Shown here piece by piece: positions 1 through 12,690 of a DNA stretch of 64,000 nucleotides. Source of the stretch: Xiphophorus maculatus (lineage: Eukaryota > Chordata > Actinopteri > Cyprinodontiformes > Poeciliidae); contig NC_036454.1 in the NCBI RefSeq assembly GCF_002775205.1, forward strand, positions 27,202,283-27,266,282. The letters are read 5' to 3'. A program made the position numbers and the translations under genes. The notes beneath the pieces are model-generated. The model ran no database searches. It saw only the letters and a list, made by a program, of their open reading frames with translations, and was not told where the DNA came from. The number at the start of each line of letters is the position of its first letter. The first letter of the stretch is position 1.

Positions 1-3000
1 TGGATATTGATTACTGCACTGAGCATATTTTCCAGATTTAGAGGAAGAGGGAATGGGGTGGTGGCTCACTGCAAATACAGCAATGTGGCTAAACGGCCTT
101 TCACTACCAATAATAGGCTTGCAGTATATGAGGGCCCAATAGTCTATAATCTGGAGAAACTCGCTTGATGGCTCATTTAAAGTAGCTTTGGCTGCTTCAC
201 GGAAGCGTATAAACATCTTAGCAGATGTTGACAGTTTGTGTTACAAGCTCAGATTAAAAGACAGCACTCTTACCTAAAGCTAACAGCTCTAACAGGTGCA
301 CACACATTCCTCGACAGCGTCATAAACTGGGCCAGGCGCTTGTATCGCCGGTGCCGTTTTCGTGTTAACACATGCATCTTCCTGCTGTTCTCCGCTCACA
401 GATTTAAAATCACCGGTCGGGCGCTCGGCGGCAGCGCCCTTCCTTTTTAGATCAGCAGCTGCGTGTTTTCTCACTTTCTCATCGGCTGGCCTTGCAGTCG
501 TTGGATTATCAAACAGAAGTTTCCAAGACCTTGTTCCTGCCCTTTCCTCTGCAGATTGTCAGTCGGACCTTACCCAGTGATCGGCCCTTTCTCTCCTCCA
601 TCCTTCCATTCATCCACTCTTTGTCGAGCCGTTTTCCTTGACACACCCTTCCTGTTCAGGGGAAGCTGAACATTGCTAATGTTATTAAGGAAAAGCCTTC
701 CTACTGATAGCTGTAAGTCATTGCTGCTGGCTACGTCAGTTCATTGGCCTCCCAAAGTGTTTGCGGATTGTTAAATGCAATAAAAATCTTGTTTTTGGGG
801 GAGTTTGGCTGAGCTGTGGGCATGTAGATTAACATTGACTGCACAGAAACGGCGTCTAGTTAAAGTTCATCACTAAGGCTATTGTAAGCCCCTTTTGAGA
901 ATGACTGACAAAAAGTGAAAGATTACAAATAAGCTGCTATATAATGGAGCTTCTCTCCAACATGTTCCTGCAGAGGCAGAGCCCCAATGCTAAGCTGAGC
1001 AGGTATGGGTGTGCTGGGAGTGTCCAGGTTGAGTAACACAAACACACAGCAGTGGAATTTTTCTATCACTACATTTTTACGAGCTCTCATTTAAAGTTTA
1101 TTTTCCACCACTGATGGCAGAATAGAATCATCGAAAATATGCTCTAAAAACGAGCCAATCACACCCAGAAGCGCAGCTCTGCCGGTTTCAGAGGCGTAAA
1201 TGTGAAACATCGAGTGCAAAGAAGTATTTCTGGGCTTCGTGGCGTAAAGTAATTTCACTTTGTCAGGTGTGTGTACGCCGGTGTAAATCTGTGAAGAGGA
1301 GTTCCTAACACATTTGTTAACACCTCTGGTAAAAAGTGTATAAAAAATTAATAAAAATGTTTTGTTTTATTCTAGTTTCAAAATGTCTAAACAAAAAATT
1401 AGGACATGTTTTCTCAGAGTGGGAGGAGTCGGTTGTTTATTGCCACTCTGTTATGCAGTTTTATCGTTTCCTGCCAGGAAAGGTTTCACTGATTTAATAG
1501 CATCCTGCACCGCTGCTCTTTTTCTCACTATCTTTGAGCTGCTCATGCAACCTAAATTAACATTTCTCACAGTTGCACTTTGCCTCACACATTCCTTCTG
1601 CTTTTTACCATCTCCCTCACTCTTGTTTTGCAGTTTTCCTGTGTCTGTTCGCACGCTGGCAGAGAAAACAGGGCATGTATTCATGCAGCTCTCAGAAGGA
1701 GCTCCCTGATCTGCAATCGGCAGCCATTTGCCCCTCCTGGTCAAGGAGGCCATGTGCGGCTGCAGATCCAGGTGTATCACCTTTCTCTGCCCAACCCTCC
1801 GGCTACATCTGAGAGCAGAGGGATTAGCTTTTGTTTCTTGCTTTCCTCTGTCTTTACTTGAGCCGGGGTTATCGGTTCAAGTATGGGCGTGTTTTGGGTT
1901 TGAGACAGTATGTCCTCTGTACCAGCTTCATTAAAAGAGGCACGGTTCAGTAGGCAGCAAACACTCACCCTCCCATCTGTCTTTTTGTCCCTTCTCTGGC
2001 CTGTCTCTATTAACTCGCCCCTCTATCTATCGTTGTCTGCGTTTCCTCCGCAAACTCTGCGTTAGCAACATCAAGTTTACACTGGCCACCTGAAGAGCGC
2101 CACCTTTAAACACCCTAACACTTCATTATTCAGAACTTTGTTGTTGCTTCCTTTTTTGATAGACAAACAGGAGTTTGACCTTGGTTTAGCACCAAAAATG
2201 TAAATGCCGCACAAAAGCTAGATTATTAACTGTGAAACTGGAATTTGGAGTTGTGTTTCTACAGATGGTAAGTATTGGTTCAGGTTCGTCTCGCGTACCA
2301 CAGCGTGAAAGATTCTTCATAATGAGTGAAATAAAAGAACATTTCTAAGCTAAGGTTTTAAAAAGTTAATGTTTCAAAGTCTTGAATATTTTCGTGGTGT
2401 TCTTATAGTTTCAAGCCGATACCGTGGCTTTGAGTATCGGCAGATACCGACACTGACCCGATGCAATATCAGCAGGAATCATACATACTTTTATTACCTA
2501 TTTGTAGTATGGGATGCTAGAAAAGGCCTGATGAAGTGGTATTACACAAACAGAGAACAATAGTGCTGGATACAAGCACTGCTGGATAGAAATGCTGTAG
2601 CTGTATTCTTCTGTTGGAGATTTTAGATGTAGGCCGATGTTCATTTTGTGGCTCGTATCGAATTCATTTCCAGTATCAACATCGGATCGCATATCGGGTA
2701 ATGCAGTGTTGCGCCTCTCCACTTATTATTGCTCATTAGGAACCTAAAAGAAAACTTCTAAGCATCTTATTTGCTTGCAATATAGACAAACTTGGCTAAA
2801 CATAGGGGGCAGTGTAGCTCAAAGCTGAAACCTATGTCCTTCAAAACAACCACAACTTCCTGTCAGGAATTAAGCATGGTGCTAGCAGGTTCATTTGTGT
2901 GAACAGATACATAGGTTGAACTACATTTAAATAGCATATCATTATATAAAGTAAGACGGTGTCATTTAGAAATGATGTCAAAGTGAGTATGCTGCCATAT

Positions 3001-3700
3001 TTGCGCATTACTGTAATTCAGAGACCCCAAATCTCCATCTTCCCAGGCACACATGCAAACACTAACATGACTTTTTCTCAGATCGCCACTTTAGTTGGAG
3101 TTTTCACAATAGTTTAGTGTTTAGTTTAGTTTTCATGTTGATGAAAGACCAAAACACATAAAATGTCTTTGTTTTCTCAGATATTCAAGTGTGGACTAGA
3201 CCTAATGTGACAGCAGTGAGATGACTGAATGTCTTATTGATTTTAAAAGTTTTACTTTTTAAAAATCCTGGTATATTTTTGTACTGATAAGGAAGCTATT
3301 CCTTTAAGTAACCAAATAATATCAGTTTGTTGTACTTGTGCTACTCCATAAAAAGCAGAATGGTATGAATGTGTAACAATCTGGAAATTAGCGGCGAAAA
3401 ACACCTGCTGTATTTAGTTGGTCTGTCAATCTCTATCATGAGACAATAAAACAGAGCTATTTTTAGTCAAGGTTATTGTGTTGTGAGAATCTCAGGCTAT
3501 GCCTTATGTAGTCCTGCAAATATAACAACCACGTGGCTTAAAAATACTCTAGTTGTTTATTAGGAAAGGCTGATGACGGCTACATTAGTCGCTGTTGGGC
3601 ACATTTAAAGAGACGCAGCAGGAGCTAAAACTGTCAGTCACATTTAGTTTTGCCAAGCTGCAATCCAGATCTTTGTCCGCTGTAAGTATAACTTTTTCCC
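1..3700. other. Gene-poor left flank
   Basis: I find no convincing coding exon here. The short open frames lack splice context and protein-like composition. Since KIAA1671-type proteins are long and their N-terminal part should lie upstream of the exons at 3.7 kb, this stretch is probably intron of that gene or sequence left of an alternative promoter. It contains one interspersed repeat, listed separately at about 2,370-2,740. Confidence 0.5.
2370..2740. repeat. Interspersed repeat, copy 1 of 2 (pairs with 40,590-40,890)
   Basis: The block carries several 'gataccg/tatcgg' words: a 'tttgagtatcggcagatacc' stretch, then 'gggatgctagaaaagg', 'cttctgttggaga' and finally 'ggaacctaaaagaaa'. The same words recur in the same order at 40,590-40,890, just before paxillin exon 2, so this is a dispersed repeat family. 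Both copies are diverged. I see no open frame and no clear target duplication. Confidence 0.55.
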
Positions 3701-3707
3701 ACCACAG

Positions 3708-6700
3708 AGCAAAGCTACGTTAGCCAACAACAGCACCCGCGCCACCAGCAGTAACCAAGACAACCAACCCGTTCCGATTATTCTTGGTTCTGTTCCCAAG
3801 TCGCAGCGACATGCCATGATGTGCGTTTCTAGAAGTCCACCGCAGAATCACAGGCAGTGCCTCGGATCAGAACATCCGGCTCTGGCTCTCGTCATCCTCC
3901 TATCGTCTCATTCTTCTGTCTCTCGCTCTCGGCTCCAGGTGCAGCAGAAGCAGAGCAGCGAAGCAGACTCAGGAACTCCGGTTCGCGACACAGACAGTCA
4001 GTATGGGACCTGGGAAACAGAACTGCGCACTGACGACAGGTAACACACACTGTTTATTTGGATTCAGCAATACAAGTCATGGAGTAATTACTAAGCCTGT
4101 CACCATAAGCAATTAATCACATGAGAAATGAAAATTAGCTCTATTATTTCCATTCTGATGATTTAATATTTTTTTGAAGGATTTTTTTTTAACAGAGAGT
4201 TCTTAATCCATTTTATTTATGTTTTTGTTGTAAGTAGTTTTTATTCTGTTTTGTTGTTGTGTTTTATTTTGGCTATTTAAAATATCTTCCTGTTCCAGTG
4301 TTAAGGATTCTTTGCAAAATTAAAAGTGTATTGGTCTTTCAGAGGGCAAACTGGAATTATTATGACGTTATCAATATATTACTTGAAAATGGTCTCAAAA
4401 CAAAAAATATTGTTTATTGCAATAACTTCTGGGACGATTTATTATCAAACTGTTATCCTGAGAGGAGTAGCAATTACTTTTAAATCCTTTAAGGACAGAA
4501 GTAGAACAGCAGTGAAAGATCGGAGGGTAAAGGGGTTTTGTTAATATTTTTAAGCAAAGATAAAATTATTATGGACTGTTATGTTATTATGTGACATTTT
4601 CAAATCCAGCATGTTCCATGATAGACAGAGAAAGTATTACTCAAAGTAGTAATACTTTGAGTAATACTTTCAACTCAAAGTTATACCTATTTTATACTTT
4701 TGCAGACTAACTGAACCACAAAAATGTCTCAATATGTTGTAGAAAATATTGTTATGGTTGCCTTTTGTAGATTTTGAAGCATCATCAGGTACCTAAAATA
4801 TATCAGATTTTGACTAGTTTGGGATGTAAATTCAGGCTCCTCCTTTTATACTCAATACTGACACGCTTGTTTGTTTTAATGAATAAAATGGTTTATTTAG
4901 GAGTACTTGTATGGTGGGTTTTGTTTGGCTTATATAATTTTCCCTGTTTTTCTTTGTTGAAGCACTTTGTTTTAGATAGATAGGACCGAAAGACATCTAT
5001 ATTTCTTTATATTTCCTACTTAATGTAATGAAACGCCTCCAATAAATCCTGTTGTTCTGTCCAACTTTAAAAAACTTCCAGGCGTTTCTGTGAATGATGT
5101 TCGTACTGTACTGAATAATTTAGAGCAGCCTAATTATGCCATTAAACTGAAAACTGAAACTTGCACACAGAATGTTAAGTTGTAGCAAAAAGCCCAAAAC
5201 CTCAGTTCAGACAAAATGATTGAAGTGATGCGATACAGAAAACATAAAAATCTGCTGCATGTTTTTTTTCCAGCCCATTTCTGTTGCAAAACCAGAACCC
5301 AAGTTCTCTTTAGACCTGTTACCTTTTAATCTGTTTGCATGCTTATTAGCACGCTTGTAATTATTTTCTGTGTCATGACAACAGAAAGGATAACAGTTTA
5401 AGATGATAGTTTTCACCTGTTTAACTATTTACCCTCAGTGAAAATGTGTCTGCAGTGTGTTTGGATGCATAGCTGTTCAGGAGAAGGATAAGAAATATTA
5501 ACAGTTTCTGTTGGTAAACATCAGGATAATTAGTAAGTGCCTTATGTGTGGCAGAAGCCTGCCACCATGTGGATCAGTGTTGTCATGTTCAGGGGAACAA
5601 TTTATGTCAGTTTATACATTTCAATGACAGAAAATAAAACTTTACTTTAATTAACTATCACATTCAACAATAGCAGTGTTATATTTTTATGATAAATCTC
5701 TGACCTCGTCAGAACCCAGCAGAGTTACTTGATCAGCTCTTCTGAAACAGAACCGTTACTCACATTTGACAAGTGAACCCAAACCTAATGAATTATTAAT
5801 ACCCACTGAAGGTTTACACATTTTACACATTGCAACCATAAGCCTTAATGTATTTTGTTGTGATTTATTTAATTTTTTGTGGTCAAAATCTTTAGGAATA
5901 AAAACCTGAAAAGTTTGGTGAACATTTTTATCCAGTCCTCCAGACACAATGCTGGGTAGAATCAAACCCATGTAAAATTTTCCTAACATGGGTTTGAACA
6001 TCTAGAGAATGACGGTCAGATTGGCTCAATCGTCAGTTCTGGACTTTGGCTTGGACATTCTAACACATGGACATGCTTTCGTCTCATTTCATTGTAGCTC
6101 TGGCTGTATCTTGATGAAATGGGAACCTTTGTAATCTCTAAGCGTGCATTCACACTACGCCTGCACAATATTACTGCAGTGGCAAAATCAGGAGCCTCAT
6201 ATTCCTCTTTTCTAATAAATCGATTTCCTTAATTTTTGGAGATCGGCCAGTACTTGGCAACTTTGTTGCTATGTTTGGTAACTTTTCAGACAAAAAGAAA
6301 ATTGGTATTGGCCAAAATCTGATCAGGTAGTTTAAAGTTCGGTGATCGGCCAGAAAACTGCAATCGGTGCAACCCCGACTATTTTCTGCTTTTCTGTCTT
6401 TCTCACCTCTTCATATACTCTGCCCACAAATTCATTTTTGCTCGATTCGAGCATCTGCTGCTGTGAAATATTACATTAGCATATAAAATTACTTTTTACA
6501 TGCTAAAGTGTATTTTTTTTATCATGTAGTTGCAGCTTGAAACAGTGTCTATTGTCATAGGAACATGCTGTCAAGCAGAGTTTCAATCTTAGCCTCTAAA
6601 AGGTTCCATCTCTCCTATCCTGTGAAATTCTTTTTGCGGTAAATTGAAAAACACAGCTATTTCCAGTAGTTTTTAATAACATAAAGCTTTTTTTTCTGCT

Positions 6701-9182
6701 TTTTTTTGTATTCTGTGGTAGCCTCACACCTGCCACTCCAAGTTCAGAAAGCAATCTCAGCCCCTCACCGAGGAAGCCCACTCCTCTGCCCTCACCAGGC
6801 GGTCAGACCTCGCAGTCAGAGACCAGCACGACGGACGGCCCGTCTCCTTCCTCCTCTGAAAGCCAGCCACTTGATTTCCCCAATGTGAGTGTGAACGATC
6901 GTTTCATAGCAAGATTCGCGTCACAGCTGTCTGTCTGATGTTTTTCATGACTGCAAAAGCACATTTATTCTCAGCTCTTTTTTTTTTTTTCCATCCTCTC
7001 CTTACGACCCTGATAATCAGGCTCCAACAACGCTGCTGGATAACAGCGCTCTGCGCTCTCGAGTCCAGCTGGGGAAGAAACGAGCCCAGCGCGTTCGGCC
7101 GTCCAAGGCGGCCCGGCCGAGCGCGGCGTCGGCTCAAGGAGATGGTGGAGACGCAGACAGCTGGCTTTACAGAGACTCAACAGGTTAGAAAACAAATAAA
7201 AGCAAATTATGCTGCGTGTTTGTTGTTTGTTTTCTCAACTGTGGGGGGAAAAAAAAAAAAAAATCAACTGGAGCGTCCTCCGTAGTGGGATTTTCCACTG
7301 GGAAGATTAATACAATATTGTCCCAACATGGTGACAGTTTCAACAAACATGTAAAAAATAAAGGTTTTTTTAATAGAAGTTACATATTACAGCTTTTAAG
7401 ATCAGTGATCAGTCAGGAAACTGCAGTCAGGGCTCACAGCTTTCACTAGTTTATTGCTACCAATATTATTTATTTTATTTGTTGTAAAACTAACATAAAA
7501 TGACATGCGTTATAAAATTTACTTGGGAATAAAAAAGAAAAGAAAAACAAAGTTTGCAACCACAGTAATAAAAATACATATTGGAGAATATACAGTTAGC
7601 ACACTAACAATGGGGCGACGCAGGTTCTGATTTAGTGGGGAGGGATTTTTTTTTTTTTTTTTGGCCCGTTCCAGTGGCCGAGCCTTTTTAGTGGATGACC
7701 ATCTGCTGATTGGTGCTTTGGTTCCGACAGAGGCGAAGGCGGAGAGTAAAAACGACGACTCCGAGTCCGAGGAGCCGGCCAAGCGAGCTGAGGCGGGACC
7801 CGCCGGTCCCCCTCAGCCACAGAGGGTCGCTCTGTTCCCAGGAGTCGACCCTTCTGCTTTAAAGGTGAGCCAGCAGATCAGTGCACTTTGTGACGCATCT
7901 ATCATGCGTGGATCTATACTGCCTCACTGTTCTTGGGTCTGTAAAAAGTATTCAAACCACATGCTCTCTTTCATATGTTGTCATGTCACACCTACAAACA
8001 CCAGTTAATGTTTTCAGTCGTAGACAAACACAAAGTTGTCAGACTGAAGAGAGCCTGTGAATGTTTTAAGTTTTAACCAGTAAATATTTTTTTATCTAAA
8101 CAATCCTTCTCTATAGCTTTATTGCAAAAATACACAATCTTACCAAGTATTTTTGCTCTAGTTTCTAGTGTAAATATCTTGGTACACTTGAATCGTTATT
8201 TCACTTATTATAAGATATTTTCCCCTTGTTATAAGTGAAATAATCTGCCAGTGGAATTATTACTTTTTCATCAATGTTAAGGAATTATTGACTTAAAACA
8301 AGGTTCTAAATCTTGCTGAAAAGTTACATTTAAGTTAATTTTGTCTCATTTCAAGTGAATTCATATATTTGCACTAGAAAGCAGACAAAAAAAATACTTG
8401 GTGAGACTTTGTATGTTTGCGATTGTAGTTGCGCTGGAAGGGAAACCTTTGACACGGCGCGGTTAGAGAGTTTTTTCCTCCACACAATGTTTTGCATGCA
8501 GGCCAAAAAGTAAAATGTTGCTCTCATCTTTTCCATAGCAGCTACTTCTTCATGTGCGATCTGTCCGCTGTGTGGCTTGTGACAAACTGCAAACAGGACT
8601 GTTCAATGGCTTTCTTCTTTTGAGATGTTGAAATTAAACGGGGGTTTAATGCAAATACATGTCACACTTTATCTTTATTTTTAAATGTTGTAAAAAGTCT
8701 GTGTCTTTTTCCTTCCTCCTCACATTTATTCAGTGCATATAATCCCCCATGATATAAATTGAAGATTGCGGTTGTGCATATGGATACTTTTGATGTGGCG
8801 TCACGTTTTTTTCTCTCTTTTTGCCATAATGTCTGAATATTTTCCCCCTGTCTTCAGGCCCAGCTTAAGAAGAGGGCCGACTCTGACAATCAAACCGACG
8901 GTCCACTTCCCTCTCCCTCCCAGCAGTCTCGCTCACCCAAGTCTCCATTCCTCCCCCGCGCGGCGCGTGTGCTGCCCCCACCTGGTGGGAAAGAAAACGG
9001 GTAAGAAACGCCAGCTGTATCTCTCTCTCTGTTGCCGTCTCTTGTTCCCCTCCACGGCTTTTCTCTCCTGATTGTTTATGGTGATTTATTGTTGCGCCTC
9101 CTGCAGCCAGGAGGACTCCCCGCAGTGGCTGAAGGAGCTCAAATCCAAGAAGCGCTTGAGTCACTATGAGAATGAAAGCTAA
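3708..9182 (+). CDS. kiaa1671: KIAA1671-like protein, C-terminal exons (partial)
   Basis: These are the 3' coding exons of a large scaffold-like protein. Exons that join in phase: about 3708-4039 (its 5' limit is uncertain; a second good acceptor lies at 3938), 6722-6884, 7021-7183, 7731-7864, 8858-9000 and 9107-9182 (TAA). Seen: exon 1 ends in DSQYGTWETELRTDD, exon 2 continues SLTPATPSSESNLSPSPRK, and a later exon has VALFPGVDPSALKAQLKKR. The C-terminus reads SPQWLKELKSKKRLSHYENES. Known: VALFPG.DPSALKAQL and the PQWLKELKSKKR ending mark the C-terminal domain shared by KIAA1671 and tankyrase-1-binding protein TNKS1BP1. The adjacent beta-B3 and beta-B2 crystallins favour KIAA1671, since the human order is the same. 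The middle exons are rich in Ser, Pro and Glu and probably disordered. No N-terminal exons were recognised. The molecular role is poorly known; tankyrase or cytoskeletal scaffolding is inference. Confidence 0.82.
4091..4466. repeat. Interspersed repeat, copy 1 of 2 (pairs with 29,933-30,362)
   Basis: It begins 'ctaagcctgtcaccataagc' and ends near 'caataacttctgggacgatt'. The copy at 29,933-30,362 shares the same ordered blocks, including 'ggctatttaaaat', 'cttcctgttccagt', 'atggtctcaaaacaa' and 'gcaataacttctgggac'. The family is AT-rich and non-coding. It lies in an intron of the KIAA1671-like gene. Confidence 0.6.
4630..4671. other. Perfect 19-bp inverted repeat (hairpin)
   Basis: Positions 4630-4648 (starting gaaagtattactc) are exactly complementary in reverse to 4653-4671, with a 4-base loop gtaa. 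It lies in an intron of the KIAA1671-like gene. No function can be assigned. Confidence 0.85.
5790..6130. repeat. Fragment of a common teleost interspersed repeat
   Basis: It contains 'gcaaccataagccttaatgtattttgttgtgattt' and later 'ctggactttggcttggacattctaacacatgg' followed by 'cattgtagctctggctgtat'. These are phrases of a repeat family I know from many fish genomes, probably a DNA-transposon derivative. More fragments of related sequence occur near 20,390-20,500, 48,540-48,790, 54,480-54,560, 56,905-56,960 and 57,410-57,520. It is decayed, with no intact frame. Confidence 0.45.
6150..6380. repeat. Decayed MITE-like repeat with 'gatcggcc' words
   Basis: It contains 'ttaatttttggagatcggcc', 'cagacaaaaagaaaattgg' and a second 'gtgatcggccag', ending 'tgcaatcggtgcaaccccgac'. 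It shares 'ttttcagacaaaaagaaa' with the copy at 46,628-46,830 and general layout with 44,505-44,832, so it probably belongs to the same hAT-type MITE family. The ends are too eroded to read a target duplication. Confidence 0.4.
8121..8430. repeat. Fold-back MITE copy 1
   Basis: The left arm, 'cttaccaagtatttttgctctagtttctagtg...', is an inverted match of the right arm, '...tgcactagaaagcagacaaaaaaaatacttggtgag', around a short middle with 'aagtgaaataatctgccagtgg'. It is a non-autonomous, hairpin-forming element. Related copies are at 13,018-13,405, 19,001-19,185 and 48,860-49,121. This one is in an intron of the KIAA1671-like gene. Confidence 0.7.
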
Positions 9183-10625
9183 GTAAACAAAGAGGTAAAT
9201 CATTTGTTGATTGTTTTCTATTATTTTGAGTTCATATGAAATATTGGTGTATCTTTTTAATCTGTATTTTCTTATTCTTTGTGAAAGGTTGCCTTAACAG
9301 ATGAATCTGTAAGAAAAAAAAGCCTTAACATTGGATCCAGAGAGGAGAAGTGGATCTACAGCTGCTGATATACTTTTTTTTTTTCACGAATTACTTATTT
9401 TTCTCCCTTCCTGGTTTGCTAAATGTGCATGGTGCCTTTTTTCTTTTTTTCTTTTTAAATTGCAAATCTATTACGGTAAAAAGGAAAACAAGCAAGGACG
9501 ACTTCACACTCGAACCCATGGAGGTCCTGCTGACGAACTCTCTCCTTGGGAGAAACGAGGACGACGGAGAATAAAAGACGCCGCATTTCACTGAAACTCG
9601 AGGGACTGCGATGCGGTGCCATCGCCCGCGAGAGCGTTCACGACAGTCACACAATCATTGCCATAAGAAAACATTTCAGACAACTAATGAGGTTTTGAAC
9701 ATGGAGAACAAATCGTCGCCGGCTGACTTGTCAGCGGGAACGTGTCAATAGAAGATGTTATATTTGTATCCGAGAGCTAGTTTTCGAGGAACGTAAATGG
9801 TAAGATGCGTCACTACATTAGAGGCTCCTCAGATTTTTACTCTGACACACTCCACAGCCTCAAGAGTCGCTGCATATTGTATATAGTGTTTGTTTTTTTT
9901 GTTGTTGTTGTTGTTGATGAGGGATTGGGGGCTTTTGGACAAGCGGCCTTCTATCTGTCAATCATGCACAAAACAAATCAGCACAAATGCGTTATGAGTC
10001 GACCCGTTTCTCCTCCTCTAACGGCCTGAAGCGTAACGGCTACAAGCGTCCGATATAAGCCATACCGTCGCCTGGTTTCTCTCGCATCAATCATGCGTTT
10101 CCAACAGATGTGCAATCGTCCCACTGTTTGGTCCCCATTCGGTTCGCATGCACAATCTTTCCTGTCTCATCAGGGCGTTGGCTCAAACCTCTCGCTACGC
10201 TACCTTCTGTGATTTGTTTTTTTCTTCTTTTGCTCCAATCAAATGTGAACGTTTTTTTAAGCGGCCTCCCCCCTTATTACTCTCCCACAAAGCACTTTTG
10301 TCACTTGATGCACTACAGCACTCGACGTCTGCCTACCTTGACCCCCTGACCCCTCTTCTCGTCGGCCATGTCCTCTGTTTTTGTTCGGCTCGCTCGTGTA
10401 AATGCAAGTGGATATGTCGATGGAGGCTTTCTGAGTGATTGAACCTGGTTTTGGATATATGTAAAATTATTTTGTTATGGATTTTGAGGGGTTTATTTTT
10501 TATGCTTTTCCTTTCTTTTTTTTTCTTCTTTTTTTTATTTGAAAGTATGTTTATTACACTCCGAGTTGTACTGGCCAGTGTCCTAAAGCAAATAAATTCT
10601 TAATAAAACATTTACTTGACTTGAT
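9183..10625 (+). other. 3' UTR and polyadenylation signals of the KIAA1671-like gene
   Basis: Downstream of the TAA at 9180-9182 there is no further conserved coding exon. Two AATAAA hexamers, at 10,591-10,596 and 10,602-10,607, are the best polyadenylation signals. A GTAAAT donor-like word at about 9,194 leaves open a small intron within the UTR. Open frames in the UTR have no protein-like composition. Confidence 0.55.
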
Positions 10626-10760
10626 TTCGAGCCCCAGCACGACTTTATTATGTCTGTGGACGTTTGTATTCCCAAGATCTCCAACAGATTTTGTTTTTAC
10701 CCCCAAAAAAGTGCGGAAATACTTTTGACAAGTGAAAGTATGTTGATTATATATAAAAAG

Positions 10761-10950
10761 TAGGGATGTACTGGAAATTTTGGCAGATACAGATAACCGA
10801 TATTATTTCTATTATGGTCGATAACCGATATTCACCAGTATTATACAAACATTAAAATTGGGCCAGTTTCACTTATCAGACTGATACGATATGTTAAATA
10901 GCTAACATTGGCCGATACCGATGTTGGTGCCGATATATCGTGCATCCCTA
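10761..10950. mobile_element. hAT-type MITE with 8-bp target duplication
   Basis: The 190-bp element begins tagggatgtac and ends gtgcatcccta, forming short terminal inverted repeats. The flanking octamers are ataaaaag (10,753-10,760) and ataaaaac (10,951-10,958), matching at 7 of 8 positions, as expected for hAT transposition. The interior is 'ccgatat/ggccgatacc' repeats with no open frame, so it depends on a transposase elsewhere. Confidence 0.75.
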
Positions 10951-10958
10951 ATAAAAAC

Positions 10959-11830
10959 CGATAAATGCATTACGCAATGTGAATGCATTGTGTTTTGTTT
11001 TGCATAGTTTGAGTAACTTCACTGTCAATGTATGAAGGCATTGACACTCTTCTAATCTCTTCACATTACAATTGTGCCAGAACACACACTCAAAGATCAA
11101 TAAACTTTCAATTCTAATGAACATTTAACATTTGAACAGGAAGACGTTTTAAACAGCCAAAAATAAATAAATAAAATGAATTATGACGTCACCATAAACA
11201 AACAGGACTAGTTGAGACCAAAGCAAAAGACTGAAGACTTGTGTCATCCAGTCTTTTGCAGAAAGAGTAAAGAGAAAAACAAAAAATCATGCGATGCACT
11301 AATTTGTTGTCTATTGAGTCATGCCGACATGCAACTCCTCCTCCTAAAGGCCAGATTAGTTTGACAAATCAGTCGACCTTTCAAAGACAGAATTACACAA
11401 GGATTGGCTTTCTTACTACATAGTTGACTTCTAAAGGAAAGCAGTTGCTGGATTTTATTTAGGGGCATCGAAACTGGCATTTAATTAAGATTCTTATTTG
11501 TAAAAAAAAAAAAAAAGAAAAGTGAAATCTATGTATTTCCTCTTTTTTTGCAGCTATTAACTCCTTTGTTTTGGTCGAGCTTAAATATGCTGAAATGTCT
11601 GTTTGTAACGTGGTAAAATATGAAAAGTGGGGTTGGTAAAATTGGGGTGCGGGAAAGCCTGCGTGTGTGTTTGTGCTGAGCAGGCCTGTTTGCTGAATCC
11701 TCTTGGCTCTCTCCGTGTGTGCCCACACACAGAGCTCGCTGGCAGCCCAGGCGGCCGGCTGGCAGGGCGGGCGGACGGGCAGGGCAGCCCGTGCCAACAC
11801 AGCTGCCTATTGAGAGGCAGTGTTACGGAC
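10959..11830. other. Intergenic spacer between the KIAA1671-like gene and crybb3
   Basis: I see no coding exon. It contains poly(A)/poly(T) tracts and a GC-rich part (11,640-11,830) directly upstream of the crybb3 promoter, with repeats of ggcggg/gcaggg. Both-strand open frames over the GC-rich part are shadows of base composition. Confidence 0.45.
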
Positions 11831-11849
11831 ACAATGTGAGCGACAGACT

Positions 11850-12006
11850 TGCTGTATCAACAGCTCCCCCTTTTCTGCTGTTGTGGCCAGAAATAAGCCA
11901 TAAATACCCCCCCTCTTCGTCTCTGGCCTCTAATGGCTCGACCCCTCCAAACACCGAGTGGCACAAAAGCAGAGGGACGCTACCACTTCCTTTCAGGCAT
12001 ACCAAG
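11850..12006 (+). promoter_or_regulatory. crybb3: crybb3 promoter and non-coding exon 1
   Basis: A MAF-response-like element TGCTGTATCAACA lies at 11,850-11,862; the consensus is TGCTGAnTCAGCA. A TATA-like ATAAATA follows at 11,900-11,906, putting transcription start near 11,930. The leader exon ends at 12,006 (accaag) before donor gtaaca. The next exon begins at 12,818 after caaacag and carries the start codon. A leader exon, TATA box and MAF element are typical of lens beta-crystallin genes. No transcript was available, so the exon boundary is inferred. Confidence 0.6.
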
Positions 12007-12149
12007 GTAACAAAATTAATAAATAAATAAAAATCGTTCTTCTGGCCGACGGGGATCAATAATATTGGCTTATTATCTGCCGGGCATTGGAATTAGACGG
12101 TGTTACAACAACAACAATCCAGCTTTGGATTTATTTATGGATAGTGACT

Positions 12150-12690
12150 ATCCATGGTGTCTAGTTACATTTACTCAAGTTACTTTTTGGAAAAAAATAT
12201 ACCTTTTACTACGCTGTACTTTTTTACTTTTACTTGAGGATTTTTATCATGAAGCATCGCTACTCTTGAGTAAAATTTCTGGATTCTCTGCCCAGTGTGA
12301 GTAACTTCGCTGAATGGAGAACAAGCCGGTTTTAACCAAGTTTAATTCACCAGACGCACACACCTGCAGTTTCTGTTAAAAACTTTTTACCCTTAATGAA
12401 ACTGACTTGGAAAATGTATCGTTTGCCTGATTTTGTTGTTTTGTAATTATGTCATTTATATGGACTATTTTCTTCTTTACATGTAAGATACCAAAATTTC
12501 CAAACAAATGCACATTTTCCGGCTGCCTGGTTATGTAATTTCAGTACTTGAGTGCCAAATACTTTTTTACTCTTCAGTAATTTCTTGGATGGCTACATTT
12601 TACTTTTACTTGAGTAAAAAATATGTTGAAGTCGGGCTACTCTTACCTGAGAACAATTTTTGAGTTCTCTACCCACCTCTGCTCATAAAG
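12150..12690. repeat. Interspersed repeat ('acttttacttgagta' family) in crybb3 intron 1
   Basis: It begins around 'tacatttactcaagttactttttgg' and ends 'gttctctacccacctctgctc', with repeated 'acttttacttgag' and 'gagtaaaa' words. I know this as an abundant teleost repeat. A fragment with the same 'gagtaacttttctgg...acttgagtaat' words is at 43,740-43,840. Non-coding. Confidence 0.5.

Noticed and set aside
3660-3707. Donor gtaagt at 3,682 as an exon end for the KIAA1671-like gene
   Set aside because: The next acceptor is only 26 bases away, too short for an intron.
5756-6001. 81-codon minus-strand frame
   Set aside because: It lies within a decayed interspersed repeat and has no domain or splice support.
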